Source of the DNA: Methanobrevibacter sp.
Lineage (GTDB): Archaea; Methanobacteriota; Methanobacteria; Methanobacteriales; Methanobacteriaceae
Assembly: GCA_031261945.1 (NCBI GenBank)
Contig: JAISIQ010000108.1
Span: forward strand, 1 to 16,969
Reading direction: 5' to 3'
Length of the DNA: 16,969 nt
Positions 1 through 7,526 of this stretch are shown piece after piece. The notes beneath the pieces were generated by a model. That model did no database searches, had not been told where the DNA came from, and worked only from the letters and a program-made list of their open reading frames with translations. The position numbers and the translations under genes are program-made. Position 1 is the first letter of the stretch. Every line of letters begins with the position of its first letter.

Positions 1-980
1 ATTCTTACACCAAATTTTCCTTCAAAATATATTCCAGGTTCTATTGTAATAACCATATTCTCTTTGAGGATTGTGTTATCTTTTTTTGAAATAGAAGGAG
101 ATTCATGAATATCTAAACCTAAACTATGGCCAGTTGAATGAATAAAATTATCTTCAAAACCATAATCAGCTATTATAGAACGAGCCACATTATCTATTTC
201 GCAAGCAGCTATTCCTGGTTTAATAGCTTTTATTGCTTTGTTATGAGCTTCTAAAACTATATCAAAAATTTCTTCTTGATATTCTGTATAGGGAATTGTC
301 CTGCTTGTATCAGAACAATAGCTATTATATTTACAACCCCAATCCATTAAAATAGGAGCTTCAAGTTTCTTATGTTCTGTTTTTGCATGAGGTAAGCTTG
401 AATTACTACCTGAAGCTATTATAGTTTCAAAAGATTCTTTTTCTGCTCCATCTTCTCTCATTAAATATCCAAGTTTATAGGCAGCTTCCCCTTCTGTGAT
501 TCCTTTTTCTTGTAACTCCTGAATATTTAGCTCTTTAAATGATTTATGAGAAATAGTTGTTGCTTCTTTCATAATAGCTATTTCATTTTTATCTTTAACC
601 ATCCTTATATCTTGTAAAATATCACTAATAGCTAATTCCCATGGACCTTCGAGTTTATTATAAATACTTACAGGTAAATTAGATTCAATAGCTATTTTCT
701 TGAAATTTTCTGAATTTTTTGATTTTTCTTTTTTAAATAGCTCTTTTAAATCTGAAAATGATTTAAATTCTTTCACTGGAATTTCAGAAGTTTCAGTAGC
801 TATTTCCATATCCATAGCTGAACTTAAAATAATTGGATCTTCTTTTAAAATACAGATAGCAAAACTTGTAGGAGAATAATTAGAGAGATATTTAATGTTA
901 TTAAAATCTATACAAACCATAGCATCGAAATCAAAAGAATTAAGTTTATTTATAACATTATTCAGTCTCTTTTCATTCAC
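1..980 (-). CDS. pepQ: M24 family Xaa-Pro peptidase (PepQ-like), 3' end cut by window edge
   Basis: Probable cytosolic metallopeptidase that removes an amino acid N-terminal to proline. Read on the minus strand, the frame stays open from a GTG at 978-980 to the window edge, about 326 residues. It has an N-terminal creatinase-like domain and a C-terminal M24 pita-bread domain. Metal-binding signatures are visible: an Asp in LMDWG and a second Asp eleven residues later in YCSDTSRT, His in STGHSLGLDIHE, and Glu in ITIEPGIY. The frame ends at FGVR, just before the expected last Glu ligand, so only the extreme C-terminus is missing. GTG is chosen because AGGGG lies about 8 nt upstream; the overlapping ATG at 980-982 is followed at once by a stop, and the ATG at 974-976 is out of frame. 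Three exact AATAGCTATT palindromes lie inside the gene. The exact substrate cannot be told from sequence. Confidence 0.85.
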   Translation of the reverse strand, partial: MNEKRLNNVINKLNSFDFDAMVCIDFNNIKYLSNYSPTSFAICILKEDPIILSSAMDMEIATETSEIPVKEFKSFSDLKELFKKEKSKNSENFKKIAIESNLPVSIYNKLEGPWELAISDILQDIRMVKDKNEIAIMKEATTISHKSFKELNIQELQEKGITEGEAAYKLGYLMREDGAEKESFETIIASGSNSSLPHAKTEHKKLEAPILMDWGCKYNSYCSDTSRTIPYTEYQEEIFDIVLEAHNKAIKAIKPGIAACEIDNVARSIIADYGFEDNFIHSTGHSLGLDIHESPSISKKDNTILKENMVITIEPGIYFEGKFGVR

Positions 981-997
981 ATTAACAACCCCTAATT

Positions 998-1065
998 AAT
1001 TCCACCTAACTTAAGAAAAATTCCTAACTATATTTAAATCCTAATGGTATTAATTTCACCTAACT
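998..1065 (-). promoter_or_regulatory. Promoter region of the M24 peptidase with flanking direct repeats
   Basis: On the minus strand a TATA-like element (GATTTAAATATA, about 1029-1040) should start transcription near 1008, giving a leader of about 28 nt. Two copies of AATTYCACCTAACT, at 998-1011 and 1052-1065 with one mismatch, sit on either side of the TATA element: one over the predicted start site, the other just upstream. This arrangement suits a repressor or activator binding site, but no regulator is known. Both copies read AGGTG on the minus strand, so one could partly be a ribosome-binding remnant. Confidence 0.4.
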
Positions 1066-1093
1066 AATAGCTTTTCATAACTTTTAGCTATTA
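1065..1093. repeat. Inverted repeat TAATAGCT/AGCTATTA
   Basis: Arms at 1065-1072 and 1086-1093 are perfect 8-bp complements around a 13-nt loop, right after the stop codon of the HIT gene. The arms are the two halves of the recurrent AATAGCTATT palindrome split apart. No T-run follows on the minus strand, so a terminator role is not supported. Confidence 0.45.
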
Positions 1094-1094
1094 A

Positions 1095-1595
1095 TCATTC
1101 CAAATGATCAACTAAAAGTTCCCCACAACTAATAGCTAATTTGTCTCTAATTAGGTCTTTCATCTTATTTTTTGTATTTTCAGGGATTTTCTTTGTAATT
1201 GGTTGAGGAACATAACCAAAATCAGGATCTTCAAATTCAATTCCATCGAAAATAGCTATTTCTTTGTATCGAGGATGAATATGCCAATGAACTTCAGGTT
1301 TAGGATTTTCATCTCTAAAAGCTGCATTTTTAAAACAACTCCAATTAAATAAATCTGGAGAAAATATATCCCCAATAGCTATTTCTATATCTTTTACTAA
1401 AATAGAATATTCTTCCCATTCCTCTTTTTTAAGAAATTTCAAATCAGAACATTCTCTATTTAGACTTAAAACACAAGTCCCTAAATATCGCTGAGATGGT
1501 GCTAAAAATAGCTTCCAATATTTTGTAGCTACAATCAAATCTCCATATAGCGCAAATTCTTCAGAAAATTCACAAACCTCAACCATACACAACAT
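1095..1595 (-). CDS. HIT family protein
   Basis: A 166-aa protein with the histidine-triad signature HWHIHPRY (H103, H105, H107) preceded by PKPEV, the layout of HIT-family nucleotide hydrolases and transferases. These usually cleave or transfer nucleotidyl groups from dinucleoside polyphosphates or AMP derivatives using the middle histidine; the substrate here is unknown. After the triad there is an acidic, proline-rich stretch and a lysine-rich C-terminal helix. The start is ambiguous: the ATG at 1595 has AGGGAT only 1-2 nt away, whereas the in-frame ATG at 1586 (residue 4) has the same motif at a normal spacing of about 9 nt, so the shorter form may be the real one. Two exact AATAGCTATT palindromes encode Ile-Ala-Ile here. 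The gene ends 114 bp upstream of the M24 peptidase on the same strand, and the latter has its own likely promoter. Confidence 0.82.
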   Translation of the reverse strand: MLCMVEVCEFSEEFALYGDLIVATKYWKLFLAPSQRYLGTCVLSLNRECSDLKFLKKEEWEEYSILVKDIEIAIGDIFSPDLFNWSCFKNAAFRDENPKPEVHWHIHPRYKEIAIFDGIEFEDPDFGYVPQPITKKIPENTKNKMKDLIRDKLAISCGELLVDHLE

Positions 1596-2168
1596 ATCCC
1601 TAAATTTTATATTTACATGACTATTTTTAAAATTTAATTAATAGGATTAATTAATAATTGATTAATTGAGTGGATTAATTAAATTAGATAATTAATTAGT
1701 ATAACTCCATTAATATGATCAATTAATATAATTAATAATATATGATTTATTTTTAATAGTATTAGTATATTATTACTTCTAATATTCTTCTACTATTAAC
1801 TCTATTATTAACTCTATTGTTTCTACTATTATTTTTAATATTAATTTTAATATTAATTTAATATTGCTTTTAATTTTAATTCTATTTTTAATTCTAAGTT
1901 TAATTTTAAATTTAATTATAAATCTAATTTTAATTTTAATTCTAATAATAATTCCAATAATAATTTTAAATCTATTTTTAATTTTAATTTTAATATAAAT
2001 AGTATTTTAATTATAAAAATAATAATAATAAGAATTATAATCGTGACAATAATAGTAATAGTAATAGTAATAGTAATAATAGTAATAGAGATTAGTAATA
2101 TTGATTATAATATTGAAATTGAAAAACTTAGGAAAAATTTATTAATCTAAAGAACCAATTTATATGTT
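1596..2168. other. AT-rich spacer between divergent genes, low complexity
   Basis: This gap holds no credible ORF or RNA gene. 1640-1700 carries several imperfect GATTAATTAA repeats; about 1840-2000 is degenerate TTAATTTTAAT sequence; 2051-2088 is a hexamer microsatellite. It should contain the promoters of the HIT gene (minus; a TTTTAAAAATAG element near 1625-1637) and of the M50 peptidase gene (plus). Confidence 0.7.
2051..2088. repeat. AATAGT hexamer microsatellite
   Basis: Four exact AATAGT units run from 2051 to 2074, then after a 3-bp interruption there is another unit and a partial one. It lies about 80 bp upstream of the M50 peptidase start, so length changes could in principle affect that promoter region. 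Confidence 0.8.
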
Positions 2169-2792
2169 ATGTTTAAATTTAGTTCTAGTGAAATTAGAGA
2201 CTTGATCATTGCATTTTTTGTTATTTCAATAGCTTTTTCAATACTTTATTCTGGAACAAACTTTGATACAGTTATTGGATTACTTCCAATGATTATGGTA
2301 GGGGTTGGTTTAGGATTTATATTTCATGAAATAGCTCATAAGCTTGTAGCTATGCACTATGGTTATTGGGCAGAATTTAAAAACTGGATTCCTGGCCTTA
2401 TAATTGCACTTGTTAGTCCAATATTTGGTTTTATATTTGCAGCTCCAGGAGCTGTTCATATCTATGGAAATTATATGACAGATAAAGAAAATGGAATAAT
2501 CTCACTTTCAGGTCCAACAACAAATATAGTATTAGGATTAATATTTATGGGATTAGCTATTGTAACCACAATAGCTGAACAAAGCGGAGCTATAAGCGAT
2601 ATATTTGTTTATCAAATACTACTTACTACATTTACATTGGGATTTGCAATTAATGGATGGTTAGCTCTTTTTAATCTTATTCCAATAGGAGTTCTTGATG
2701 GTGCAAAAATCGTTAGATGGAATCCATTTATTTGGTTAGTTGTAGCTATTATAGCAGGACTAATGGTTTATTATTCCATGTTTGGATTCTGA
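2169..2792 (+). CDS. Site-2 protease-like M50 family membrane metallopeptidase
   Basis: A 207-aa polytopic membrane protein with the zinc-peptidase motif HEIAH (53-57) inside a transmembrane segment and a second signature NLIPIGVLDG (169-178), whose Asp177 is expected to be the third zinc ligand. The central SGPTTNIVLG stretch is also typical of site-2 proteases, which cut substrates within the membrane in signalling or quality control. About six hydrophobic segments can be seen; there is no PDZ or CBS domain, so this is a minimal form. No Shine-Dalgarno lies at a usable distance from the ATG. A TATA-like AAATTTATTAAT near 2135-2146 would place the transcript start within a few nt of the ATG, suggesting a leaderless message. 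It is 83 bp upstream of ycaO on the same strand; a functional link is not evident. Confidence 0.88.
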   Translation: MFKFSSSEIRDLIIAFFVISIAFSILYSGTNFDTVIGLLPMIMVGVGLGFIFHEIAHKLVAMHYGYWAEFKNWIPGLIIALVSPIFGFIFAAPGAVHIYGNYMTDKENGIISLSGPTTNIVLGLIFMGLAIVTTIAEQSGAISDIFVYQILLTTFTLGFAINGWLALFNLIPIGVLDGAKIVRWNPFIWLVVAIIAGLMVYYSMFGF

Positions 2793-2825
2793 TTTGGAAT
2801 AATGCTGACTGTGGCTGAAATAATA

Positions 2826-2875
2826 GATATATAATGATATAAATAGATAGATAATTATATAAAATTAGTGATAAA
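2826..2875 (+). promoter_or_regulatory. Promoter and ribosome-binding site of ycaO
   Basis: A TATA-like GATATATAAT (2826-2835) would give a start near 2856. GTGAT at 2868-2872 matches the complement of the archaeal 16S 3' end and lies 3 nt before the ATG, supporting this start codon. Confidence 0.4.
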
Positions 2876-4195
2876 ATGTTTTCAGATATTCCAATAAACT
2901 ATTTTTCTTGTACTCATAGAGCTATTGATCCTTCAAAAACCATAGCTAACTATGAAAAAAAGGCCAAAATAGCTGGAATAACCCGAATAACAGAAATCAC
3001 AGATTTAGATAGAATAGGAATTCCAGTTTTCTCAGCTATTCGTCCTACTGCACAAAGTGGAGGAGTAAGTGTCTATGCAGGAAAAGGAGCAAATCAAGAT
3101 CAAGCAAAGGCATCAGCCCTTATGGAAGGGTTTGAGAGATATTCTGGTGAAAAACACAAAGAAGATATTGCAAGATGTAAAATAGCTACTTTTAATCAAG
3201 CCGAAAATTCTGGAATTGAAAATCCTATTGATCCTGATGAATTTATTTTATCAAATGAAGTAAAAAACTTAGAAATAGCCACTCAACCTATTGAATGGAC
3301 AATAGCTACAGACATAATATCTGAAGAAGAATACCACATTCCTGCAAACGCTGTTTTTCATCCATATATTCCAAAAGACCCTACAAAATCAATAGCTATT
3401 TTTAAAGGAAATACTAATGGATTAGCATCAGGAAATGTATTAGAAGAAGCCGTTCTCCATGGAATATTAGAAGTTATAGAACGTGATGCATGGAGCATAT
3501 TTGAATTAACAAAAAACAAAAAAACAAACAGTCAAACAAACAAAAAAACAAATAATAAATCAAATAACAAAACAAACAGTCAAATAAACAAGAAAACAAA
3601 TATTAAAACACAAATAAGTCTAGATTCTATTGAAAATCCATTAATAAAAGACATATTAGAAAAATTCCAGAAGAACGATATCAGTATCAAAATAATGGAT
3701 TTAACCGCAGATATAGCTATTCCTACAATACTTGCAAGTGCAGATGATACTAAATTAAAAGATCCTGCTCTTTTAACAATTGGAGTAGGAACTCACCTTA
3801 ATCCAGAAATAGCTATTCTTCGAGCTTTAACAGAAGTGGCTCAAAGTAGAGCCACACAAATTCATGGAACAAGAGAAGATACTTCACGAGCTGTTTTAAT
3901 GAGAAAAGCAGGTTATGAAAGAATGAAAAGGATAAATAGCTATTATTTCAAAGAAGAGGAAGAAGGAAATATAAAAAATTTAGAAGAAATTGAAGATAAA
4001 AGTACAAACTCCTTAAAAGAAGATATTGAAATAGCTATTTCCGAGTTAAAAGAAAATTCTCTAAACAAAGTCCTCTTCACAAATTTAACAAGACCTGAAA
4101 TTGGAGTAAATGTTGTAAGAGTTGTGATTCCAGGTTGTGAAATATATGCAGTTGATCCAGATAGAATAGGGAAGCGCTGGATGAAATTTCAATAA
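2876..4195 (+). CDS. ycaO: YcaO-related McrA-glycine thioamidation protein
   Basis: YcaO enzymes use ATP to phosphorylate a peptide-backbone amide oxygen, which is then replaced; in methanogens, with TfuA, the product is the thioglycine in the alpha subunit of methyl-coenzyme M reductase. Family hallmarks seen are the SALMEGFERYSGE block (80-92), HGILEVIERDAW (195-206) with ATP/Mg-binding glutamates, and THLNPEIAILRALTEVAQSR (306-325). The C-terminus lacks the PxPxP ending of azoline-forming YcaO proteins. An odd Asn/Lys/Thr-rich segment at about residues 212-247, built from AAACA-like DNA repeats, interrupts the protein just after the ATP-binding glutamates. A second low-complexity acidic stretch lies at about 359-385. 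Three exact AATAGCTATT sites encode Ile-Ala-Ile and one Asn-Ser-Tyr. tfuA follows after 39 bp in the likely same transcript, which supports the assignment. Confidence 0.93.
   Translation: MFSDIPINYFSCTHRAIDPSKTIANYEKKAKIAGITRITEITDLDRIGIPVFSAIRPTAQSGGVSVYAGKGANQDQAKASALMEGFERYSGEKHKEDIARCKIATFNQAENSGIENPIDPDEFILSNEVKNLEIATQPIEWTIATDIISEEEYHIPANAVFHPYIPKDPTKSIAIFKGNTNGLASGNVLEEAVLHGILEVIERDAWSIFELTKNKKTNSQTNKKTNNKSNNKTNSQINKKTNIKTQISLDSIENPLIKDILEKFQKNDISIKIMDLTADIAIPTILASADDTKLKDPALLTIGVGTHLNPEIAILRALTEVAQSRATQIHGTREDTSRAVLMRKAGYERMKRINSYYFKEEEEGNIKNLEEIEDKSTNSLKEDIEIAISELKENSLNKVLFTNLTRPEIGVNVVRVVIPGCEIYAVDPDRIGKRWMKFQ
3509..3616 (+). repeat. AAACA/AAATA-rich low-complexity insert inside ycaO
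   Basis: About 36 codons composed almost only of A with some C and T (AAACAAA, CAAATAA, AAAACAAA) encode an Asn/Lys/Thr/Gln/Ser run. It keeps the reading frame. It looks like simple-repeat expansion in a surface loop rather than a domain. Confidence 0.75.
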
Positions 4196-4234
4196 TCTAA
4201 AAGTCAATAATCAAATAAGAGCAAAAAAGATAAA

Positions 4235-4867
4235 ATGGAAAAAAAGATAATTATTTTTACAGGACTTTCTATATCTAAAGAAGAAGCTAAAAAAATATTA
4301 GATGCTGATTATAAAGACCCTGTTAAAAGAGGAGACATACTAAAAGCTATTTCCAAATCTCCTGAAATTATTGGAATAATTGATGGAGTATTTCATCAAC
4401 ATCCTGCTGTAAGCCATAAAGAAATAATGGAAGCTATTGATCAAGGAATAATCATAGTAGGCGGAGGGAGTATGGGGGCTCTTAGAGCTTCTGAGTTAGA
4501 TTCCCTCGGAATGAAAGGAATTGGATATGTTTATGAAAATTATGCTAATGGAAATATCGAATCAGATGATGATGTAGCTGTTGTATTTGATCCCCTTACT
4601 GGAGAAAGCTATTCAGAAGCTTTAATTAATATAGATTATAATTTAGAATTAGCTATTAAAGCGAATATAATAAATAAAGAAGAAAAACAAGAACTTATTC
4701 AAATAGCCAAATCAATATATTATCCAAAAAGAAATTATTCTAAAATATTTAAAGAATCAAATCTAAAAAAAGAAAAAAAAGAAGAATTGAAAGAATTTAT
4801 TCTGCAACAAGTAGATATCAAAAAACAAGATGCAATAGCTGTATTAAATTATATAAAAGATTTATAA
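4235..4867 (+). CDS. tfuA: TfuA-related McrA-glycine thioamidation protein
   Basis: TfuA-like proteins work with YcaO in backbone thioamidation and are thought to help deliver or activate the sulfur donor; in methanogens the target is McrA glycine. The 210-aa product starts with the family opening IIIFTGLSIS, has GVFHQHPAVSHKEI (51-64) and the strongly conserved GGGSMGALRASEL (76-88), then GIGYVYENY and a DDDVAVVF acidic block. The C-terminal third is lysine/glutamate-rich and presumably helical. Length is normal for the family. It lies 39 bp after ycaO and 10 bp before the larE-like gene, so the three are almost certainly co-transcribed. The ribosome-binding site is weak (GAGCAAAAAAGAT). Confidence 0.93.
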   Translation: MEKKIIIFTGLSISKEEAKKILDADYKDPVKRGDILKAISKSPEIIGIIDGVFHQHPAVSHKEIMEAIDQGIIIVGGGSMGALRASELDSLGMKGIGYVYENYANGNIESDDDVAVVFDPLTGESYSEALINIDYNLELAIKANIINKEEKQELIQIAKSIYYPKRNYSKIFKESNLKKEKKEELKEFILQQVDIKKQDAIAVLNYIKDL

Positions 4868-4877
4868 TAAGATTTAA

Positions 4878-5930
4878 ATGAATTTAAATGAAAAAATCAA
4901 AAAGGCAGAAGAAGTAATTAAAGGAAAAAAGATAGCTATTGCTTTTTCTGGGGGTGCAGATAGTACTTTAATTGGATATTTAGGAAAAAAAGTAGCTTCT
5001 GATGTTTTAGCTATTACATTTAACAATGAAATAATGCCTACTAATTTTATTAATAATTCTAAAAAAATAGCTGATTTAATAGGAATTAAACAGAAAATCA
5101 TTAGTAAAAATTTCCTAGAAAATGATAAATTTACGGAAAATAATGATAAACGTTGCTTTATTTGTAGAAAAATAATGTATTCTGAAATTAAAGACTTAGG
5201 CAAAAAAGAAGGTTTTGAAACAATAGTTGATGGGACCAATATAAGTGATCTTTTAGAAGACCGTCCAGGAATACTTGTTAATTATGAAAATAATATTTTA
5301 AGTCCTTTAGTTGAAGCAGGTATTACAAAAGAAGAAGTTGAAGAATATTTAGCTATGAATAATATTGAATATTCAAAATCAACCACCTGTTTAGGTACAA
5401 GAATTTCAAAAAATGAAAAGATCACTGCTAAAAAGATAAATAGAACAAAATATGCAGAAGATTTAATAAAAAAGATTACAAAAAGTGAAGCTATTAGAGT
5501 AAGAAATATTGGAGATATTGGTCAGATTGAAGTAGATAATATTGAACCTTTATTAAATAAATCTACTCTTAGATTAATTGAAAGTGAGCTAAAAGCTATT
5601 AATTTCAAAAAAGTTACATTAGATATTGGAAATAATAATTCAAAACAAAAAGAATTAGCTATTTACAAACCTTGTAAAGATGAAGATAATAAAATAATGT
5701 TTGAAAATGAGCTTCCTTATGAAATAAATATTCCTAAAACATGTGAAAACTTAAAAAAATTAGGAAAAGTCAAATGTTCTACTAAAATGGGAATCACTAT
5801 GTTAGAACTTGAAGATAAAAATATTACTATTTTTAAAAATGGAAAAATCATAGCTCGAAAAGTAGAAAATAAAGAAGACGCTCAGGATATATTGATTAAA
5901 GTTTTGCCTCTAATTAGAAGAAAATTTTAA
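4878..5930 (+). CDS. larE: LarE-like ATP-dependent sulfur transferase with C-terminal extension
   Basis: Member of the PP-loop LarE family, which adenylates a substrate carboxylate and inserts sulfur; classic LarE builds the nickel-pincer cofactor of lactate racemase. Visible motifs: the PP-loop FSGGADST (23-30), KRCFICRK (91-98), VDGTNISDLLEDRPG (118-131), SPLVEAGITKEE (142-153) and STTCLGTRIS (168-177). C171 matches the sacrificial cysteine position of Lactobacillus LarE; together with the C93-x-x-C96 pair it gives the three-cysteine set that holds a [4Fe-4S] cluster in other LarE proteins, so sulfur is probably not taken destructively from the protein. The 350-aa length exceeds the usual ~270; the extra C-terminal part (about 262-350) carries C266, C289 and C300 and a TIFKNGKIIARKV strand-like stretch. 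It begins 10 bp after tfuA, so it may serve McrA thioamidation (inference). No larA, larB or larC is visible here. Confidence 0.82.
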   Translation: MNLNEKIKKAEEVIKGKKIAIAFSGGADSTLIGYLGKKVASDVLAITFNNEIMPTNFINNSKKIADLIGIKQKIISKNFLENDKFTENNDKRCFICRKIMYSEIKDLGKKEGFETIVDGTNISDLLEDRPGILVNYENNILSPLVEAGITKEEVEEYLAMNNIEYSKSTTCLGTRISKNEKITAKKINRTKYAEDLIKKITKSEAIRVRNIGDIGQIEVDNIEPLLNKSTLRLIESELKAINFKKVTLDIGNNNSKQKELAIYKPCKDEDNKIMFENELPYEINIPKTCENLKKLGKVKCSTKMGITMLELEDKNITIFKNGKIIARKVENKEDAQDILIKVLPLIRRKF

Positions 5931-5967
5931 ATATAAAAAATATATGAAATAGAAGAACTTCAAGAAC

Positions 5968-6008
5968 AAAACAAAATAAAAACCAAAATAAAAACTATAA
6001 TAAAAACT
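5968..6008 (-). terminator. Possible oligo-T terminator for the 140-aa gene transcript
   Basis: Between the convergent genes the plus strand has repeated AAAATAAAAAC units, so minus-strand RNA would carry several U5 tracts, the usual archaeal termination signal. No comparable T-runs follow larE on the plus strand. Confidence 0.35.
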
Positions 6009-6085
6009 AAATATAGGATTAAAAAATTAAGATTAAAGAAGTTTAAGATTAGAGAAGTTATAAAAAACAGTGAAATTAAAAAATA

Positions 6086-6508
6086 TTAAATTATTCTTTC
6101 AATTTCTTTCTTATCTTTTCTTGTAAAGCTTGTAATTTTAGAAATATTATTTCTAGAATCAATACCTTTAAGCTCTATTATATTTCCTTCTAAGTTTATT
6201 TCTGTATTATCTGCTTTAACATTAATTAAAATCATTTTAAAAGAAGAAGAATCTTCAAATTTATCATTAGATTCTAAATCATATTTAATAAGCAGCTTTT
6301 CATGAGGAAAGACCCCATTAATTGACCTTTTTATTACTGTTTCTATTAATTCCATTAATTTATCTATTACTGGTAAATTATTATTCCAATAATAACCTAA
6401 TATTGATTTTAATTGAATTTCATGTTCCGCAGTTTCATTTGCATATTTAGCTATTATAATTAATGTACTCTTACTAGCTTTTATAAATAGAGTAGGTTTC
6501 TCTTCCAT
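6086..6508 (-). CDS. Conserved-looking hypothetical protein, 140 aa
   Basis: I do not recognise this family. The product is small and soluble, without signal peptide, membrane segment or cysteine pairs. It has an N-terminal beta-like stretch (TLFIKASKSTLIIIAKY), a likely helical middle (NLPVIDKLMELIETVIKRSI) and a beta-rich C-terminal half (SFKMILINVKADNTEINLEGNIIELKGI). The start is backed by AAGGT about 9 nt upstream. It begins 18 bp after the stop of the CBS-domain gene on the same strand, so the two are probably one transcript and the protein may act with the CBS protein. Codon use and AT content match the neighbours, which supports a genuine gene. Confidence 0.65.
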   Translation of the reverse strand: MEEKPTLFIKASKSTLIIIAKYANETAEHEIQLKSILGYYWNNNLPVIDKLMELIETVIKRSINGVFPHEKLLIKYDLESNDKFEDSSSFKMILINVKADNTEINLEGNIIELKGIDSRNNISKITSFTRKDKKEIERII

Positions 6509-6526
6509 AAGATAACCTTCCCTAAT

Positions 6527-7366
6527 TTATTTTTTTATTAGGGCTTTAATAAGATCATTAGCTCGTATTAATCCAACTAAATCATCTTCAATACCCAATA
6601 CTGGAATTTGCTCAATATTATCAGTCTTCATCTTTTTAGCACAATCTGAAACTTTAGTTTTAGTAGTAGCTGTAGAAACAGTTGTTGATGAAACATCTTT
6701 AACTACTTTATCAGAAAACTGAAGATGATTTTTTTCAACATAAAGAACTGATGTACTATCCCAAGACCATTTGTCTCCTTCTGTTCCAACAGTAGAGTTA
6801 TGAACACTTGTTTCTGATACAACTTCACTTTCATTAATAAAATCAGTTTCAGTTAAAATTCCACTTATCTTAGCATCATTATTTAAGCCAATGACACATT
6901 TTAGATTAAAAAGCCTCATTACTTCAAACGCAACATTTAAAGGAGTATCTTCCCATGTTGTTGGAACATTTTTAATCATATAGTTTTCTACTGTGTCTTT
7001 AATATCCATTTCAGAAATAGCTGAAACTACTAAATCAAAAGAAGTAACTATGCCTACTAATTCTCCTTTTTCAACTACTGGAATCCTTCTGATGTTGTTA
7101 TCAACCATTTTTTTAGCTACAGTAGATACATCCTCAGTTAGATTAGCTGAAACAATATTTCTAGACATTATAAGAGCAATTTGTTCTTCATCAGGATTTT
7201 CAATTAAATCAGATCTAGTTAAAATTCCTACTAGCTCATTAGTACCTTCTTTAGTAACTGGTAAACCTGAAACTTTTTCTTTTCTCATTATTTCCAATGC
7301 AGTCTCTCTATTCCCTGGAACAGAAACATAAGTTACATCACCAGATACAATCTTTTTTATTTGCAT
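6527..7366 (-). CDS. Four-CBS-domain protein
   Basis: A 279-aa protein made of four CBS motifs and little else: about 7-57, 64-115, 127-177 and 222-277. Each has the pattern of a small helix, a VSGLPV/IRRIPVV/IEQIPVL strand and a LVGI(L/V)T or similar ending, followed by SDL, FDL, TDF or NDL. CBS pairs bind adenine nucleotides or S-adenosylmethionine-type ligands and usually sense energy state; with no catalytic domain present this is likely a regulatory or ligand-sensing protein. CBS3 is the most diverged, and a Ser/Thr-rich linker of about 40 residues (180-220) separates it from CBS4. The start is supported by AAGGTGT 4 nt upstream of the ATG. The 140-aa gene follows 18 bp downstream. The ligand and partner are not predictable from sequence. 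Confidence 0.9.
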   Translation of the reverse strand: MQIKKIVSGDVTYVSVPGNRETALEIMRKEKVSGLPVTKEGTNELVGILTRSDLIENPDEEQIALIMSRNIVSANLTEDVSTVAKKMVDNNIRRIPVVEKGELVGIVTSFDLVVSAISEMDIKDTVENYMIKNVPTTWEDTPLNVAFEVMRLFNLKCVIGLNNDAKISGILTETDFINESEVVSETSVHNSTVGTEGDKWSWDSTSVLYVEKNHLQFSDKVVKDVSSTTVSTATTKTKVSDCAKKMKTDNIEQIPVLGIEDDLVGLIRANDLIKALIKK

Positions 7367-7413
7367 AATTACACCTTAAACAAATTAAATAAACAAATTC
7401 CGTAAATAATTAC

Positions 7414-7501
7414 AATATTTAATAAAATCAATAAACTATGAAATCAATGATTATAGTCCTAAACAGATATACAATCAGTAACTATGAAGCCAATAGTTAT
7501 A
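7414..7501 (-). promoter_or_regulatory. Promoter of the CBS gene with two upstream repeats
   Basis: Minus-strand TTATTAAATATT-like element at 7414-7425 predicts a start near 7395 and a leader of about 30 nt containing the AAGGTGT site. Just upstream are two 22-bp direct repeats, 7434-7455 and 7480-7501, matching at 18 of 22 positions (both begin AACTATGAA and end TTATA). The second also forms an inverted repeat, TAACTAT (7479-7485) with ATAGTTA (7493-7499). They may be regulator sites, or the second may mark the end of the stress-protein transcript. Confidence 0.4.
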
Positions 7502-7526
7502 AATTAAGTAAATATTAAGTAAATAG

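Noticed and set aside
1065..1093. Intrinsic terminator after the HIT gene
   Set aside because: The stem is made of the recurrent AGCT palindrome halves and no T-run follows on the transcribed strand.
4874..5239. Minus-strand open frame opposite the larE-like gene
   Set aside because: Fully overlaps a gene with clear PP-loop and cysteine motifs; the predicted protein has no recognisable features.
6993..7331. Plus-strand frame opposite the CBS-domain gene
   Set aside because: Antisense shadow of the four-CBS protein, without a ribosome-binding site or family resemblance.
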